DNA of 64,000 nt from Zwartia panacis (GCF_030410395.1 NZ_JAUHHF010000001.1:248001-312000), one strand, 5' to 3'. Positions 29,767-38,326 are shown, numbered from the stretch's first letter. Notes: a model not told the origin generated them from the letters alone. Numbers and translations are program-made.

Positions 29767-32052
29767 ATGACACCTCTCGCATCCTCTGAGTCCACTCTCA
29801 GCCCATCCTTGCCCAGTAGTTGGTCAGACACTCTGACAGCGCTGCTGGAGCCGGATGAGCACGTCATTTCCTGGCTTGAGCCTGACCTGGACGACCGGCT
29901 GTATTTTGCGACGGGTGCGCTGGTCTTGACATCGCGTCGGCTGTTTTCAAGAGCGCCCGGCTCGACGGACTGGCTAGTCTGGACTGTATCCACGTCCCAG
30001 TCGCTTCAGCATCGCGATCATGCTGGAGTCGGTGCCATCGAGTTGTTTGATGGCGCAAACCGCCTCGGGATCTGGCGCCATACGCTAGGTATTGTTCCGG
30101 CTGTGGCTCGCATGGTCGAACTGTTTGGCAATTTACAAAAAAAATTACGCGACCCAAATGCTGAGATCGTGGTCGATGCGGCCTCTTGTCCTGCTTGTGG
30201 CACACCTTACGCACCTGACCAGGATGAGTGCGCGGTTTGTGATGCCGCCCCGACCGGACCGAGCGATACCTGGGCGTTGCTGCGTTTGGCGCGATTTGCC
30301 AAACCTTATCGGATACCGTTGCTTGTCGGATTGTTGTTGACGCTGATGTCGACTGCAGCCTCGCTGGTGCCCCCATACCTCACCATGCCGTTGATGGATG
30401 ACATTCTGATTCCTTTTCAGAATGGCAAGCCTATTGACTACGATTTAGTGACCCTTTACTTGACGGGTCTGGTTGTGGCTGCTTTGCTTGCCTGGTTGCT
30501 GGGATGGGCCCGAACCTATCTCTTGTCCTGGGTCAGTGAACGTATCGGCGCGGACTTGCGCACGACGACATTCAATCATCTTCAGACATTGTCCCTGCAG
30601 TTTTTCGGCGGCAAGCGAACAGGCGATTTGATGGCGCGTATTGGTAGCGAAACGGATCGCATCAATTTATTTCTGTCTTTGCATTTCCTTGATTTCGTCA
30701 ACGATGTCTTGATGATTTTGATGACGGCCGCGATCTTGCTGTCCATTGATCCATGGTTGGCAGTCACGACACTGGTTCCATTGCCGGTCATTATTTGGAT
30801 GATTCATCTGGTCAGGGATCGCTTGCGTTTCGGTTTTGAAAAAGTTGACCGCTCTTGGAGCGAGCTGACCAATGTGCTGGCCGATACGATTCCCGGAATC
30901 CGTGTGGTTAAAGCATTCGCTCAGGAAAAACGTGAAGTCGCACGCTTTAGAGAGGCGAATGATCGCTACCTGAATGTGAACGACCGTATCAACAAGATCT
31001 GGGCGCTCTTTGCCCCGACCGTTACTTTTCTGACAGAGATCGGTTTGTTGGTAGTTTGGATTTTTGGTATCACTCAAGTTGCCTCCAGCGCGATTAGCGT
31101 CGGTGTGTTGGCGGCATTCTTAGCTTATATCGGTCGTTTCTACACTCGACTGGATTCGATGAGCCGGATCGTGACCTATACCCAACAGGCCGCAGCGGGT
31201 GCCAAACGAATTTTCGATATTCTGGATCACGTCTCAAGTGTCCCCGATGCGCAACGCCCCGTGCCTCTAGACCGGATGGAGGGTCGGATCGAGATTCGCA
31301 ATGTGGGTTTCCGTTACGGAAGTCGTACCGTGTTGCGAAACGTTAATCTGAGCATTGGTGCGGGGGAAATGATCGGACTGGTCGGGCATAGTGGCTCCGG
31401 CAAGAGTTCACTGGTCAACCTGATCTGTCGCTTCTACGATGTCACCGAGGGTGGTATTCGTGTCGATGGCGTGGATATTCGCTCCTATTCGCTCAACTCT
31501 TTCCGAAGCAACATTGGTCTGGTGTTGCAAGAGCCTTTCCTGTTTTTTGGCACGATTGCCGAAAATATTGCTTACGGAAAGCCGACCGCGACACGCGAGG
31601 AGGTCATCGCAGCAGCCAGAGCGGCTCGTGCGCACGAATTTATTTTGAGACTTCCTCAGGGCTACGATTCTCTGGTGGGAGAGCGTGGACAGGCTTTGTC
31701 AGGTGGTGAGCGTCAACGTATTTCTATTGCGCGCGCCTTGCTGATCGATCCTCGCATTTTGATTCTCGATGAAGCGACTTCGTCGGTTGATACGACAACA
31801 GAAATGGAAATCCAGGAGGCTCTGGATAATTTGATTCAGGGTCGTACGACTATTGCGATTGCGCACCGACTCAGCACGTTGCGTAAAGCCGATCGTTTGG
31901 TCGTACTAGACCGCGGGCAAGTCGTCGAGATCGGTAATCATGAGGATCTCTTGGCGCGCGGTGGCGCCTATCACGCTTTGTACGAAGCACAAACGCGTCA
32001 AGTGGATGCGGAACCTCCTCTCCCAAGTTCAAGTGAGGCGAGCAATGGTTGA
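29767..32052 (+). CDS. Cyanophycin-associated ABC transporter (permease-ATPase fusion with zinc-ribbon N-terminus)
   Basis: Half-type ABC exporter, 761 residues. Residues 1-130 are an extra N-terminal region with a PH-like look (DDRLYFATGALVLTSRRLFSR); Cys141/144 and Cys155/158 form a CxxC-x10-CxxC zinc-ribbon; six membrane segments span about 170-450 (RIPLLVGLLLTLM, LVVAALLAWLLGW, and on). The ATPase at 500-745 is complete: GHSGSGKSS (Walker A), LVLQEP (Q-loop), LSGGERQRISIARAL (signature), ILILDEATSSVD (Walker B), AIAHRLS (H-loop). I recall this family being named for co-occurrence with cyanophycin genes; its substrate is unknown to me. Overlaps the DUF1854 gene by 8 bases. Confidence 0.9.
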   Translation: MTPLASSESTLSPSLPSSWSDTLTALLEPDEHVISWLEPDLDDRLYFATGALVLTSRRLFSRAPGSTDWLVWTVSTSQSLQHRDHAGVGAIELFDGANRLGIWRHTLGIVPAVARMVELFGNLQKKLRDPNAEIVVDAASCPACGTPYAPDQDECAVCDAAPTGPSDTWALLRLARFAKPYRIPLLVGLLLTLMSTAASLVPPYLTMPLMDDILIPFQNGKPIDYDLVTLYLTGLVVAALLAWLLGWARTYLLSWVSERIGADLRTTTFNHLQTLSLQFFGGKRTGDLMARIGSETDRINLFLSLHFLDFVNDVLMILMTAAILLSIDPWLAVTTLVPLPVIIWMIHLVRDRLRFGFEKVDRSWSELTNVLADTIPGIRVVKAFAQEKREVARFREANDRYLNVNDRINKIWALFAPTVTFLTEIGLLVVWIFGITQVASSAISVGVLAAFLAYIGRFYTRLDSMSRIVTYTQQAAAGAKRIFDILDHVSSVPDAQRPVPLDRMEGRIEIRNVGFRYGSRTVLRNVNLSIGAGEMIGLVGHSGSGKSSLVNLICRFYDVTEGGIRVDGVDIRSYSLNSFRSNIGLVLQEPFLFFGTIAENIAYGKPTATREEVIAAARAARAHEFILRLPQGYDSLVGERGQALSGGERQRISIARALLIDPRILILDEATSSVDTTTEMEIQEALDNLIQGRTTIAIAHRLSTLRKADRLVVLDRGQVVEIGNHEDLLARGGAYHALYEAQTRQVDAEPPLPSSSEASNG

Positions 32053-32509
32053 TTTTCAGCTCACGCGCAACTTGGCTGGGCGGCTCGTCCTGAGGCTTTC
32101 TGATGGCACGACACACGAAGGCGTTACGCCTGTGCGCGCGTACCCTGTTCAGTCTCCCCAGGAGTTTGTCGCATTGATGAGCACTGAAGGTAAGGAGGTG
32201 CTCTGGATTGAACGCCTGGCTGACGTGCCCGAGGATATCCGAGCGCTCGTTAATGAAGAAATCGCCTCGCGCGAGGTCATGCCTGTGATCCAGCATCTGA
32301 CCAAGGTCTCAACCTATTCGACACCGAGCACCTGGGAGGTTGTGACGGATCGCGGTCCGACCAAATTCGTCCTGAAGGGTGAGGAGGATATCCGTCGCCT
32401 GAACGGAGGTACCCTCATCATTACTGACAGTCACGGTCTGCGTTTTTATGTGGCGGACATGCAGCAGCTCGATAAACATAGTCGCCGAATTCTCGATCGC
32501 TTCCTTTAA
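32045..32509 (+). CDS. DUF1854 family protein, cyanophycin-associated
   Basis: 154 residues from the ATG at 32045; starts inside the last codons of the ABC gene, so translation is coupled. No signal peptide or membrane segment is visible; probably cytosolic. Family features include LSDGTTHEGVTPVRAYP near the N-terminus, EVLWIERLADVP in the middle and DRGPTKFVLKGEEDIRRL with ITDSHGLRFYV near the end. Consistent linkage of DUF1854 with the ABC transporter and cphA suggests it acts with the transporter, but no biochemical function is known to me. Confidence 0.88.
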   Translation: MVDFQLTRNLAGRLVLRLSDGTTHEGVTPVRAYPVQSPQEFVALMSTEGKEVLWIERLADVPEDIRALVNEEIASREVMPVIQHLTKVSTYSTPSTWEVVTDRGPTKFVLKGEEDIRRLNGGTLIITDSHGLRFYVADMQQLDKHSRRILDRFL

Positions 32510-32523
32510 ATCAAAAGCGATGC

Positions 32524-33516
32524 TCAAGTCAGCTTGATGAGCTGCTTGCCAAAATTTTCTCCTTTGAGTAAGCCAACAAAAGCTTTTGGAGCGTTCGCAA
32601 GACCCTCAGTCACAGACTCTTTAAATTTAAGTTTGCCCTGTGTCACGAGTGCGTATAAATTTTCCCTGATTCCTGGCCAGGTCTCGCGTTTGTCCGACAT
32701 GATGAAGCCCTGGACACGGATGCGATTGATCAGAATAGAGCGCAGCGTGCGATAAGCGTGCGGTTCACGGTTGAACTCGGACACCATGCCACAAAGAGCA
32801 ATGCGTGAACCGACACGCATGTGCGTGAGCAGTGTCTCAAAAATTGCGCCGCCAACATTTTCAAACAAACAGTCAATCCCTGTGGGAACCGCCGCAGCGA
32901 GTTCTTTGGCAAAGTGAGTGGATCGGTGGTCGACGCAGACATCAAAGCCAAGCTCTTGGGTCACATAACGGCATTTTTCAGGTCCGCCCGCGATGCCAAT
33001 CACACGGCATCCATTGAGTTTGGCGAGTTGACCGACCACGCTGCCAACGGCGCCAGAGGCGGCATCCACCACCACGGTTTCCCCGGGTCTGGGCTGACAA
33101 ATATCGATGAGTCCGGTCCATGCCGTGATGCCAGGCATGCCCAGGACACCTAAATAAGCGGAGGGGCTCACAGCTTCTGTGTGAATCAAGGTGACCGCGT
33201 TTGCGTCCATCGCAGCGAATAATTGCCAGCCAGCCGCGGCGAGCACTGTGTCGCCAACCTTGAGTGCGGGTGCATTGGAGGCGATGACCTGACCGACCGT
33301 TTCCCCCACCATCCGTTCACCGATATTGACACCCCGCGCATAGGATTTCGCCTCGGATATTCGACCTCGCATGTAGGGATCAAGCGATAACCAAAGGTTT
33401 TGAATCAAGACTTGACCTGGGCCCGGGGAGGGGAGTTCCGACTCGATCAGCGAAAAATTCTCGGGTGTGACCCACCCATCGGGGCGGCTGGCCAGAATGA
33501 TTTGTTGGTTTAGCAT
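32524..33516 (-). CDS. NADP-dependent oxidoreductase, MDR superfamily (CurA/YncB-like)
   Basis: Zinc-independent medium-chain reductase that reduces alpha,beta-unsaturated carbonyls with NADPH, by similarity to curcumin/prostaglandin reductases. 330 residues from the ATG at 33516 (MLNQQIILASRPDGWVT). Landmarks: LWLSLDPYMRGRI near residue 50, GMPGITAWTGL, cofactor motif VDAASGAVGSVVGQLAK, ENVGGAIFETLL, and a C-terminal FVGLLKGENFGKQLIKL. Convergent with the DUF1854 gene (14 bases apart) and divergent from the molybdenum hydroxylase operon. Physiological substrate not predictable. Confidence 0.9.
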   Translation of the reverse strand: MLNQQIILASRPDGWVTPENFSLIESELPSPGPGQVLIQNLWLSLDPYMRGRISEAKSYARGVNIGERMVGETVGQVIASNAPALKVGDTVLAAAGWQLFAAMDANAVTLIHTEAVSPSAYLGVLGMPGITAWTGLIDICQPRPGETVVVDAASGAVGSVVGQLAKLNGCRVIGIAGGPEKCRYVTQELGFDVCVDHRSTHFAKELAAAVPTGIDCLFENVGGAIFETLLTHMRVGSRIALCGMVSEFNREPHAYRTLRSILINRIRVQGFIMSDKRETWPGIRENLYALVTQGKLKFKESVTEGLANAPKAFVGLLKGENFGKQLIKLT

Positions 33517-33655
33517 GGGCGGGACGATATGTTTGATGGAATATAGGGTATACACCAAGCGGTGCTTAAGGTCGCGGAGTAGTAACTTTACACATTAACA
33601 AGAATTCGCAGTTACTCGTTTTTAGACAATTAAACACCGCTCTGGGAGCTCCCAA

Positions 33656-34108
33656 ATGGCTATAAAACTGACCGTCAATGGCAAACAGCACAGCATTGAT
33701 GTGGATCCGACAACTCCTCTACTGTGGGCCATCCGTGAACAAGTCGGATTGACCGGCACCAAGTACGGCTGTGGCGTGGCCCAGTGTGGCGCCTGTACGG
33801 TGATGCTCGATGGGCAAGCCATTCGCTCCTGCGTGATTCCTGTCAGTGCGGCAGAAGGCAAAAGCGTCCAAACCATCGAAGGTCTTGCGACCGATGGCAA
33901 ACTCACCAAGCTGCAGCAAGCCTGGATTGATCATCAAGTGCCGCAGTGCGGCTTCTGTCAAGCCGGCATGTTGATGGCTGCGACCGATCTGCTGAACAAG
34001 AATCCAAAGCCCACCGATGCGGACATCGACACGGCGATTACGAATATTTGTCGTTGCGGAAGTTTCCAGGAAGTTCGCGCCGCGATTCACTCAGTTGCTA
34101 AAGCTTAA
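33656..34108 (+). CDS. (2Fe-2S) small subunit of a molybdenum hydroxylase (IorA-like)
   Basis: Electron-transfer subunit of a two-subunit molybdenum hydroxylase of the isoquinoline 1-oxidoreductase/aldehyde dehydrogenase type. 150 residues with no signal peptide. The plant-type [2Fe-2S] cluster sits at residues 39-61 (KYGCGVAQCGACTVM) and the second in CGFCQAGM and NICRCG near 100-140. GGGAG lies 7 bases before the ATG and is part of a perfect palindrome (33644-33653). First gene of a six-gene run that continues into sox genes; 11 bases before the large subunit, with which it probably folds before joint Tat export. Confidence 0.94.
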   Translation: MAIKLTVNGKQHSIDVDPTTPLLWAIREQVGLTGTKYGCGVAQCGACTVMLDGQAIRSCVIPVSAAEGKSVQTIEGLATDGKLTKLQQAWIDHQVPQCGFCQAGMLMAATDLLNKNPKPTDADIDTAITNICRCGSFQEVRAAIHSVAKA

Positions 34109-34119
34109 GGGGTCCTCAC

Positions 34120-36309
34120 ATGAATGCTCGCGTCCCGAATCCTTCCCGCAGACAATTTATCGTCGGCACGACTGCCGTCAGTACAGGTCTGGCCCTGGGC
34201 TTGCAGTTTCCCTTTAGCAGCCTCGCGCAATCCGCCGGCGCCACACCCGAGATCGGTGTGTGGGTTGTGATCAAGCCTGATGAAAAAGTCATTGTTCGCG
34301 TCGTGCGTTCAGAGATGGGTCAAGGCACCATTACCGGCTTGGCGCAGATGGTTGCAGAAGAGCTCGAGTGTGACTGGAAAAATGTCACCACCGAGTATCC
34401 GACACCCGGCGAAAGTCTCAAGCGTAAAAACCCCTGGGGCTCGTTCTCCACAGGTGGTAGCCGCGGTATCCGCACTTCAGAGCAGTACGTGCGTCAGGGT
34501 GGCGCAGCGGCCCGCATGATGCTCGTCCAGGCAGCAGCCGATGGCTGGAAAGTGCCGGTGGCGGAGTGCGTGGTTTCCGAAGGCGTCATTACCCACAAGC
34601 CAACCGGTCGCAAGACAACCTATGGCAAAGTGGCTGATGCTGCTTCGAAATTAGCCGTACCAAAAGACATTCCACTGAAAGATCCAAAAGACTGGAAAAT
34701 CATTGGCAAGTCAGTTCAGCGTATCGATACGTTTGCCGACAAAGTGACCGGCAAGCAGATTTACGGCATGGATTTGACGCTACCTGGCATGGTTGTGGCC
34801 ACCATCAAAGAATGTCCCGTCTTTGGCGGCAAGGTCAAGAGTTTTGATGCCAGCAAAGTCCAGGGCATGAAAGGTGTCAAGAAAGTGGTGCAGGTGGGTG
34901 ACTCCGCCGTGGCCGTCGTGGCCGATACTTTCTGGGTGGCCAAGACGGCCATGGATGCTTTGCCAATCGTGTGGGACGAGGGTCCAAACGCCAAAGTATC
35001 GAGTGAGACCATCGCTGCGATGCTCAAGGAAGGTCTGGCCGCCGAGCAAGCCTTTATCGGTAATCAGCGTGGTGACACCAAGGCAGCGCTTGCCGGTGCG
35101 GCCAAGAAAATCGAGTCCACATATTCTTATCCGTTCCTGAATCACGCTCCGATGGAGGTGATGAACGCGACAGCCAAGTGGACGCCTGAGCGTTGCGAGG
35201 CCTGGGTTCCCACTCAGGACGGTGAGGCTTCTCTTGCTGCAGTGATCGCCGCTTCCGGATTGCCTGCGGACAAGTGCGATGTCTACAAAATCAATCTCGG
35301 CGGTGGTTTCGGTCGTCGTGGCGCTTTCCAGGACTACACCACACAGGCGGTCAATATCGCCAAGCAGATGCCTGGCGTCCCCGTCAAGCTGATCTGGACT
35401 CGCGAAGAAGACATGACCCAAGGTCGTTACCATCCTGTCATGATGTGCAAAATGACAGGTGCGTTTGACGCTAACAAGAAACTGACCGGCGTGCATATGC
35501 GTCTCTCAGGCCAGTCGATTTTGGCGGCTGTGCGTCCAGCGATTGTCGAGAAAGACAAGGGCCGCGACATTCTGGTTTTCCAGGGCGTCATGGAAGGTGG
35601 AGAGCATGCGATTGGTTATGAGTTCCCCAATCAGTTGATCGATCACGCTATGCGCAATACGCATGTGCCCCCAGGTTTCTGGCGTGGCGTGAACGTCAAT
35701 CAGAACGCGATCTTTATCGAGTGTTTCATGGACGAGCTGGCCGAAGAGGCTGGCATGGATCCTGTCGCATTCCGTCGTCAATACATGGGCAAGTTCCCGC
35801 GTAACCTGGCTGCCATGAACGCAGCGGCAGAGGGGATTGGTTGGGATAAGCCCGCTCCCAAGGGTGTGCATCGGGGTATCGCCCAAATGATGGCGTTTGG
35901 CAGCTATGTGGCCGCTGCTTGCGAGCTGTCTGTCATGGACGGTAACAAGGTCAAGATCCACCGGATTGTGGCGGCGACTGATTGCGGCTATGCCGTGAAC
36001 CCTGCTCAGATTGAGCGCCAGGTATCCGGGTCTTTTGTTTATGGTTTGTCCGCGCTGTTCGAAGAGGAGTGCACAATCAAAGACGGCCGTGTCGAACAAA
36101 AGAACTTTGATACCTTTAACTCGATCCGCCTGGCGCAGATGCCCAAAGTTGAAACCATCATCATTCAAGGTGGCGGAAAAGCCTGGGGCGGCATTGGTGA
36201 GCCAACAATTTGCGTGGCAGCTCCAGCCGTATTGAACGCGATTTATCGCGCCACGGGTAAGCGTTTGCGTGATGTGCCCTTGAAGAAAAGTGGTTTTACC
36301 TTGGTATGA
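34120..36309 (+). CDS. Molybdopterin-binding large subunit of a molybdenum hydroxylase (IorB-like)
   Basis: Catalytic subunit of a xanthine-oxidase-family enzyme, 729 residues, likely periplasmic. Twin-arginine signal at residues 6-30 (SRRQFIVGTTAVSTGLALG). Molybdenum-cofactor landmarks: GQGTITGLAQMVAEEL near 65, GGGFGRRGAFQDY near 390, and the catalytic Glu in GGIGEPTICVAAPAVLNA near the C-terminus. IorB-type enzymes usually pass electrons to cytochrome c, which fits the two cytochrome genes downstream. The stop overlaps the soxX start (36306). Substrate cannot be named: aldehydes and N-heterocycles are known for the family, no sulfur substrate is. No XdhC-type maturation gene is visible nearby. 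Confidence 0.92.
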   Translation: MNARVPNPSRRQFIVGTTAVSTGLALGLQFPFSSLAQSAGATPEIGVWVVIKPDEKVIVRVVRSEMGQGTITGLAQMVAEELECDWKNVTTEYPTPGESLKRKNPWGSFSTGGSRGIRTSEQYVRQGGAAARMMLVQAAADGWKVPVAECVVSEGVITHKPTGRKTTYGKVADAASKLAVPKDIPLKDPKDWKIIGKSVQRIDTFADKVTGKQIYGMDLTLPGMVVATIKECPVFGGKVKSFDASKVQGMKGVKKVVQVGDSAVAVVADTFWVAKTAMDALPIVWDEGPNAKVSSETIAAMLKEGLAAEQAFIGNQRGDTKAALAGAAKKIESTYSYPFLNHAPMEVMNATAKWTPERCEAWVPTQDGEASLAAVIAASGLPADKCDVYKINLGGGFGRRGAFQDYTTQAVNIAKQMPGVPVKLIWTREEDMTQGRYHPVMMCKMTGAFDANKKLTGVHMRLSGQSILAAVRPAIVEKDKGRDILVFQGVMEGGEHAIGYEFPNQLIDHAMRNTHVPPGFWRGVNVNQNAIFIECFMDELAEEAGMDPVAFRRQYMGKFPRNLAAMNAAAEGIGWDKPAPKGVHRGIAQMMAFGSYVAAACELSVMDGNKVKIHRIVAATDCGYAVNPAQIERQVSGSFVYGLSALFEEECTIKDGRVEQKNFDTFNSIRLAQMPKVETIIIQGGGKAWGGIGEPTICVAAPAVLNAIYRATGKRLRDVPLKKSGFTLV

Positions 36310-36758
36310 CGCGAAGAGTGATAAGGTGCCTCATCACAGCATGTTTTGTGTGGGCGGCTCCTTTCACGATTCAGGCGCAGCACTCTAGCCAAGTCACAGA
36401 CGGGGAGGTCATTGTCAACTCCCTGTCCGGTGCGCCTGGTGATCCAGCGCGGGGTCGCCTGATCGTTTTAAGCCGTCAAAGTGGCCTGTGCATCTTGTGT
36501 CACAGTGGTCCGTTTCCCGAAGAGCGTTTTCAGGGAAATCTGGCTCCCGATTTGGCTGCGAGTGCCGCCAGACTCTCGGAAGCCCAGCTGAGGGCCCGCA
36601 TTGTCGATGCCAGTCGCTTTAATCCCGACACAATCATGCCGCAGTATTTCAGAAAGGATCACTTTACCCGGATTGCACCGCAGTTCGCTGGCAAGACGAT
36701 TCTGACTGCTCAGGAAATCGAAGATGTCGTGGCATTTTTAGTGAGCTTAAAACAATGA
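36306..36758 (+). CDS. soxX: SoxX-type c-type cytochrome
   Basis: Monohaem subunit of the SoxXA cytochrome complex that oxidatively joins thiosulfate to the SoxY Cys in canonical Sox systems. 150 residues. Sec signal at 1-25 (CLITACFVWAAPFTIQAQ), haem site CILCH at residues 62-66, and Met111 in DTIMPQYF as the likely distal ligand. Its ATG overlaps the stop of the IorB-like gene (ATGA) and its own stop overlaps soxY, so the whole set is translationally chained. Length and motif order match SoxX. Confidence 0.9.
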   Translation: MTRRVIRCLITACFVWAAPFTIQAQHSSQVTDGEVIVNSLSGAPGDPARGRLIVLSRQSGLCILCHSGPFPEERFQGNLAPDLAASAARLSEAQLRARIVDASRFNPDTIMPQYFRKDHFTRIAPQFAGKTILTAQEIEDVVAFLVSLKQ

Positions 36759-37207
36759 GCACAAACCGCAGAGCATTTATCACAGTCATCGGGGCGATGG
36801 GTATCGTGCCTTGGTTGAATGCCAAAGCAACGCCCGCTGAGGCCGTTGAGGCGATTCAGAAAATTCTTGGCAATGCCCAGCCCCGCAATGGGCGTGTGGC
36901 ACTGGAAATTTCACCCCTGGTTGAAAATGGCAATCTGGTGCCCATGAGCGTGACCGTGGAAAGTCCAATGACACAAGCTGATCACGTCAAGGCGATTCAT
37001 GTCATTTCCGAAGGGAACCCCTTGCCAAATGTGGTGAGTTTTTATCTCGGTGCCCGTGCCGGACGCGCGCAAGTCAGCACCCGCATTCGACTGCTGACTT
37101 CCCAACGTTTGTGGGCGGTGGCTGAAATGAGCGATGGTTCGTTCTGGCAAGGTTCTGCCGAGACGATGGTGACGTTGGCTGCTTGCACGGAAGAGGTGCT
37201 GATATGA
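36755..37207 (+). CDS. soxY: SoxY-like sulfur carrier subunit with altered C-terminal arm
   Basis: In known Sox systems SoxY carries the sulfur substrate on a Cys in a C-terminal GGCGG arm, in complex with SoxZ, in the periplasm. This one has 150 residues, a Tat signal (NRRAFITVIGAMGIV) and the usual beta-sandwich region (ISPLVENGNLVPMSVTV, FYLGARAGRAQVSTRI). Its single Cys, Cys144, is in TLAACTEEVLI: the glycines are gone and six residues follow the Cys. The other two frames do not encode GGCGG, so a simple frameshift is not the cause. Overlaps soxX and soxZ by 4 bases each. Confidence 0.88.
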   Translation: MSTNRRAFITVIGAMGIVPWLNAKATPAEAVEAIQKILGNAQPRNGRVALEISPLVENGNLVPMSVTVESPMTQADHVKAIHVISEGNPLPNVVSFYLGARAGRAQVSTRIRLLTSQRLWAVAEMSDGSFWQGSAETMVTLAACTEEVLI

Positions 37208-37536
37208 GTAAAACCTCACGGACTGTCGTATCCATGCCCAAGACTGCTGCAAAAGGCGAGATTGTGCCGATCCGTGTCATTGTTCAGCACGACATGGAAT
37301 CGGGGTTTCGTCATACTGAACGTGGTGTGCGCGTACCAAGAGACATCATTCGAAATTTTGTTTGCACCTATGAAGGTGTTGAAGTGTTTCGCGCTGATCT
37401 GCATCCTGCGGTGGGTGCCAATCCGACATTCAGTTTTTTCACAGTGGCGACGCAAAGCGGTACCCTCGAATTCAAGTGGTCGGGTGACAATGGCTACGCC
37501 TCGAGCGTGACAAGTCAGCTGACGGTGACGGGATAG
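37204..37536 (+). CDS. soxZ: SoxZ-like sulfur carrier subunit
   Basis: Partner of SoxY in the SoxYZ carrier. 110 residues from the ATG at 37204, which overlaps the soxY stop (ATGA). No signal peptide, as usual: it is exported with SoxY. Family features: VPIRVIVQHDMESGFRHTE near residue 25 and VFRADLHPAVGANPTFSFF near 70, with TLEFKWSGDNG near the end. Sequence looks canonical, unlike SoxY. Confidence 0.92.
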   Translation: MSKTSRTVVSMPKTAAKGEIVPIRVIVQHDMESGFRHTERGVRVPRDIIRNFVCTYEGVEVFRADLHPAVGANPTFSFFTVATQSGTLEFKWSGDNGYASSVTSQLTVTG

Positions 37537-37537
37537 T

Positions 37538-38326
37538 GTGACTTTGCCGGGTGTGTTCATTCACAGCGTTGCCGTGCGTTTGTTGCTCACGCTGGTATTG
37601 TGTGTAGTCGGGCTGTCGGCTTGGGCGCAGGACAAGCGTCAATCCAGTTATTGGTTGATGTCCCCCGAAACAAGAGCGATGCAGGATGACGAAGCGCTCA
37701 ATCCAGCGACCTTCTGGATCCTGGATGGGCAAACGCTCTGGAACGAAGCGGCAGGCAAAAAAAACATTTCCTGTGCGCAATGCCATGGTGATGCGTCTGT
37801 CTCGATGAAGGGTGTGGCGGCGAGTTTTCCCAAAGTCGTCAATCACGCACTCTTGAGTCTGGAGGGACAGATCAACATGTGTCGCCAGTCGAAACAGGAT
37901 GCCTCGCCCTTGACCCTAGAGAGCAAGCCTTTATTATCGCTCGCGACGTATGTGGGTCATGCCTCCAAAGGTATGCCGATCTCCGTTGAGCGCACGCCCG
38001 AGAATTCGGCTGATTTGGATGCCGGACAGCGACTTTTTAACCAGCGTGTTGGTCAGCTTAATTTGTCTTGTGCGCAATGCCATGCTGAACGCGCCGGCTT
38101 GAAACTTGGAGGCAATGTCATCCCGCAAGCGCATCCCACGGGTTATCCGATCTATCGGCTCGAGTGGCAAACGGTGGGTTCCCTGCAACGCCGTTTGCGT
38201 AACTGTATGACGGGCGTACGTGCCGAGCCTTACGCGTTGGGATCGAAAGAACTCGTGCAACTGGAACTATTCCTGATGTGGCGAGCAAGAGGTATGCCGC
38301 TTGAAACGCCCGGAGTGCGCCCTTAA
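37538..38326 (+). CDS. soxA: SoxA-type dihaem c-type cytochrome
   Basis: Catalytic cytochrome of SoxXA. 262 residues from a GTG one base after the soxZ stop; Sec signal at about 10-31 (LLLTLVLCVVGLSAWAQ). Both haem sites are present: CAQCH at 79-83 with Cys115 as the first axial Cys, and CAQCH at 178-182 with Cys223 (RNCMTGVRAEPY) as the second. The complete ligand set suggests a working enzyme, so the change in SoxY is not simple decay of the pathway. Last gene of the operon; no soxB, soxCD or soxVW nearby. Its stop overlaps that of a convergent gene. Confidence 0.9.
   Translation: MTLPGVFIHSVAVRLLLTLVLCVVGLSAWAQDKRQSSYWLMSPETRAMQDDEALNPATFWILDGQTLWNEAAGKKNISCAQCHGDASVSMKGVAASFPKVVNHALLSLEGQINMCRQSKQDASPLTLESKPLLSLATYVGHASKGMPISVERTPENSADLDAGQRLFNQRVGQLNLSCAQCHAERAGLKLGGNVIPQAHPTGYPIYRLEWQTVGSLQRRLRNCMTGVRAEPYALGSKELVQLELFLMWRARGMPLETPGVRP

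Noticed and set aside
33644-33653. GGGAGCTCCC palindrome before the Mo hydroxylase small subunit as a regulatory hairpin
   Set aside because: It contains the ribosome-binding site, but only three base pairs with a 4-base loop can form, which is too weak to claim control.
37160-37210. SoxY altered end as a frameshift of GGCGG
   Set aside because: The other two frames read into a stop or into VGCLHGRG; neither restores GGCGG, so a single-base error cannot explain it.
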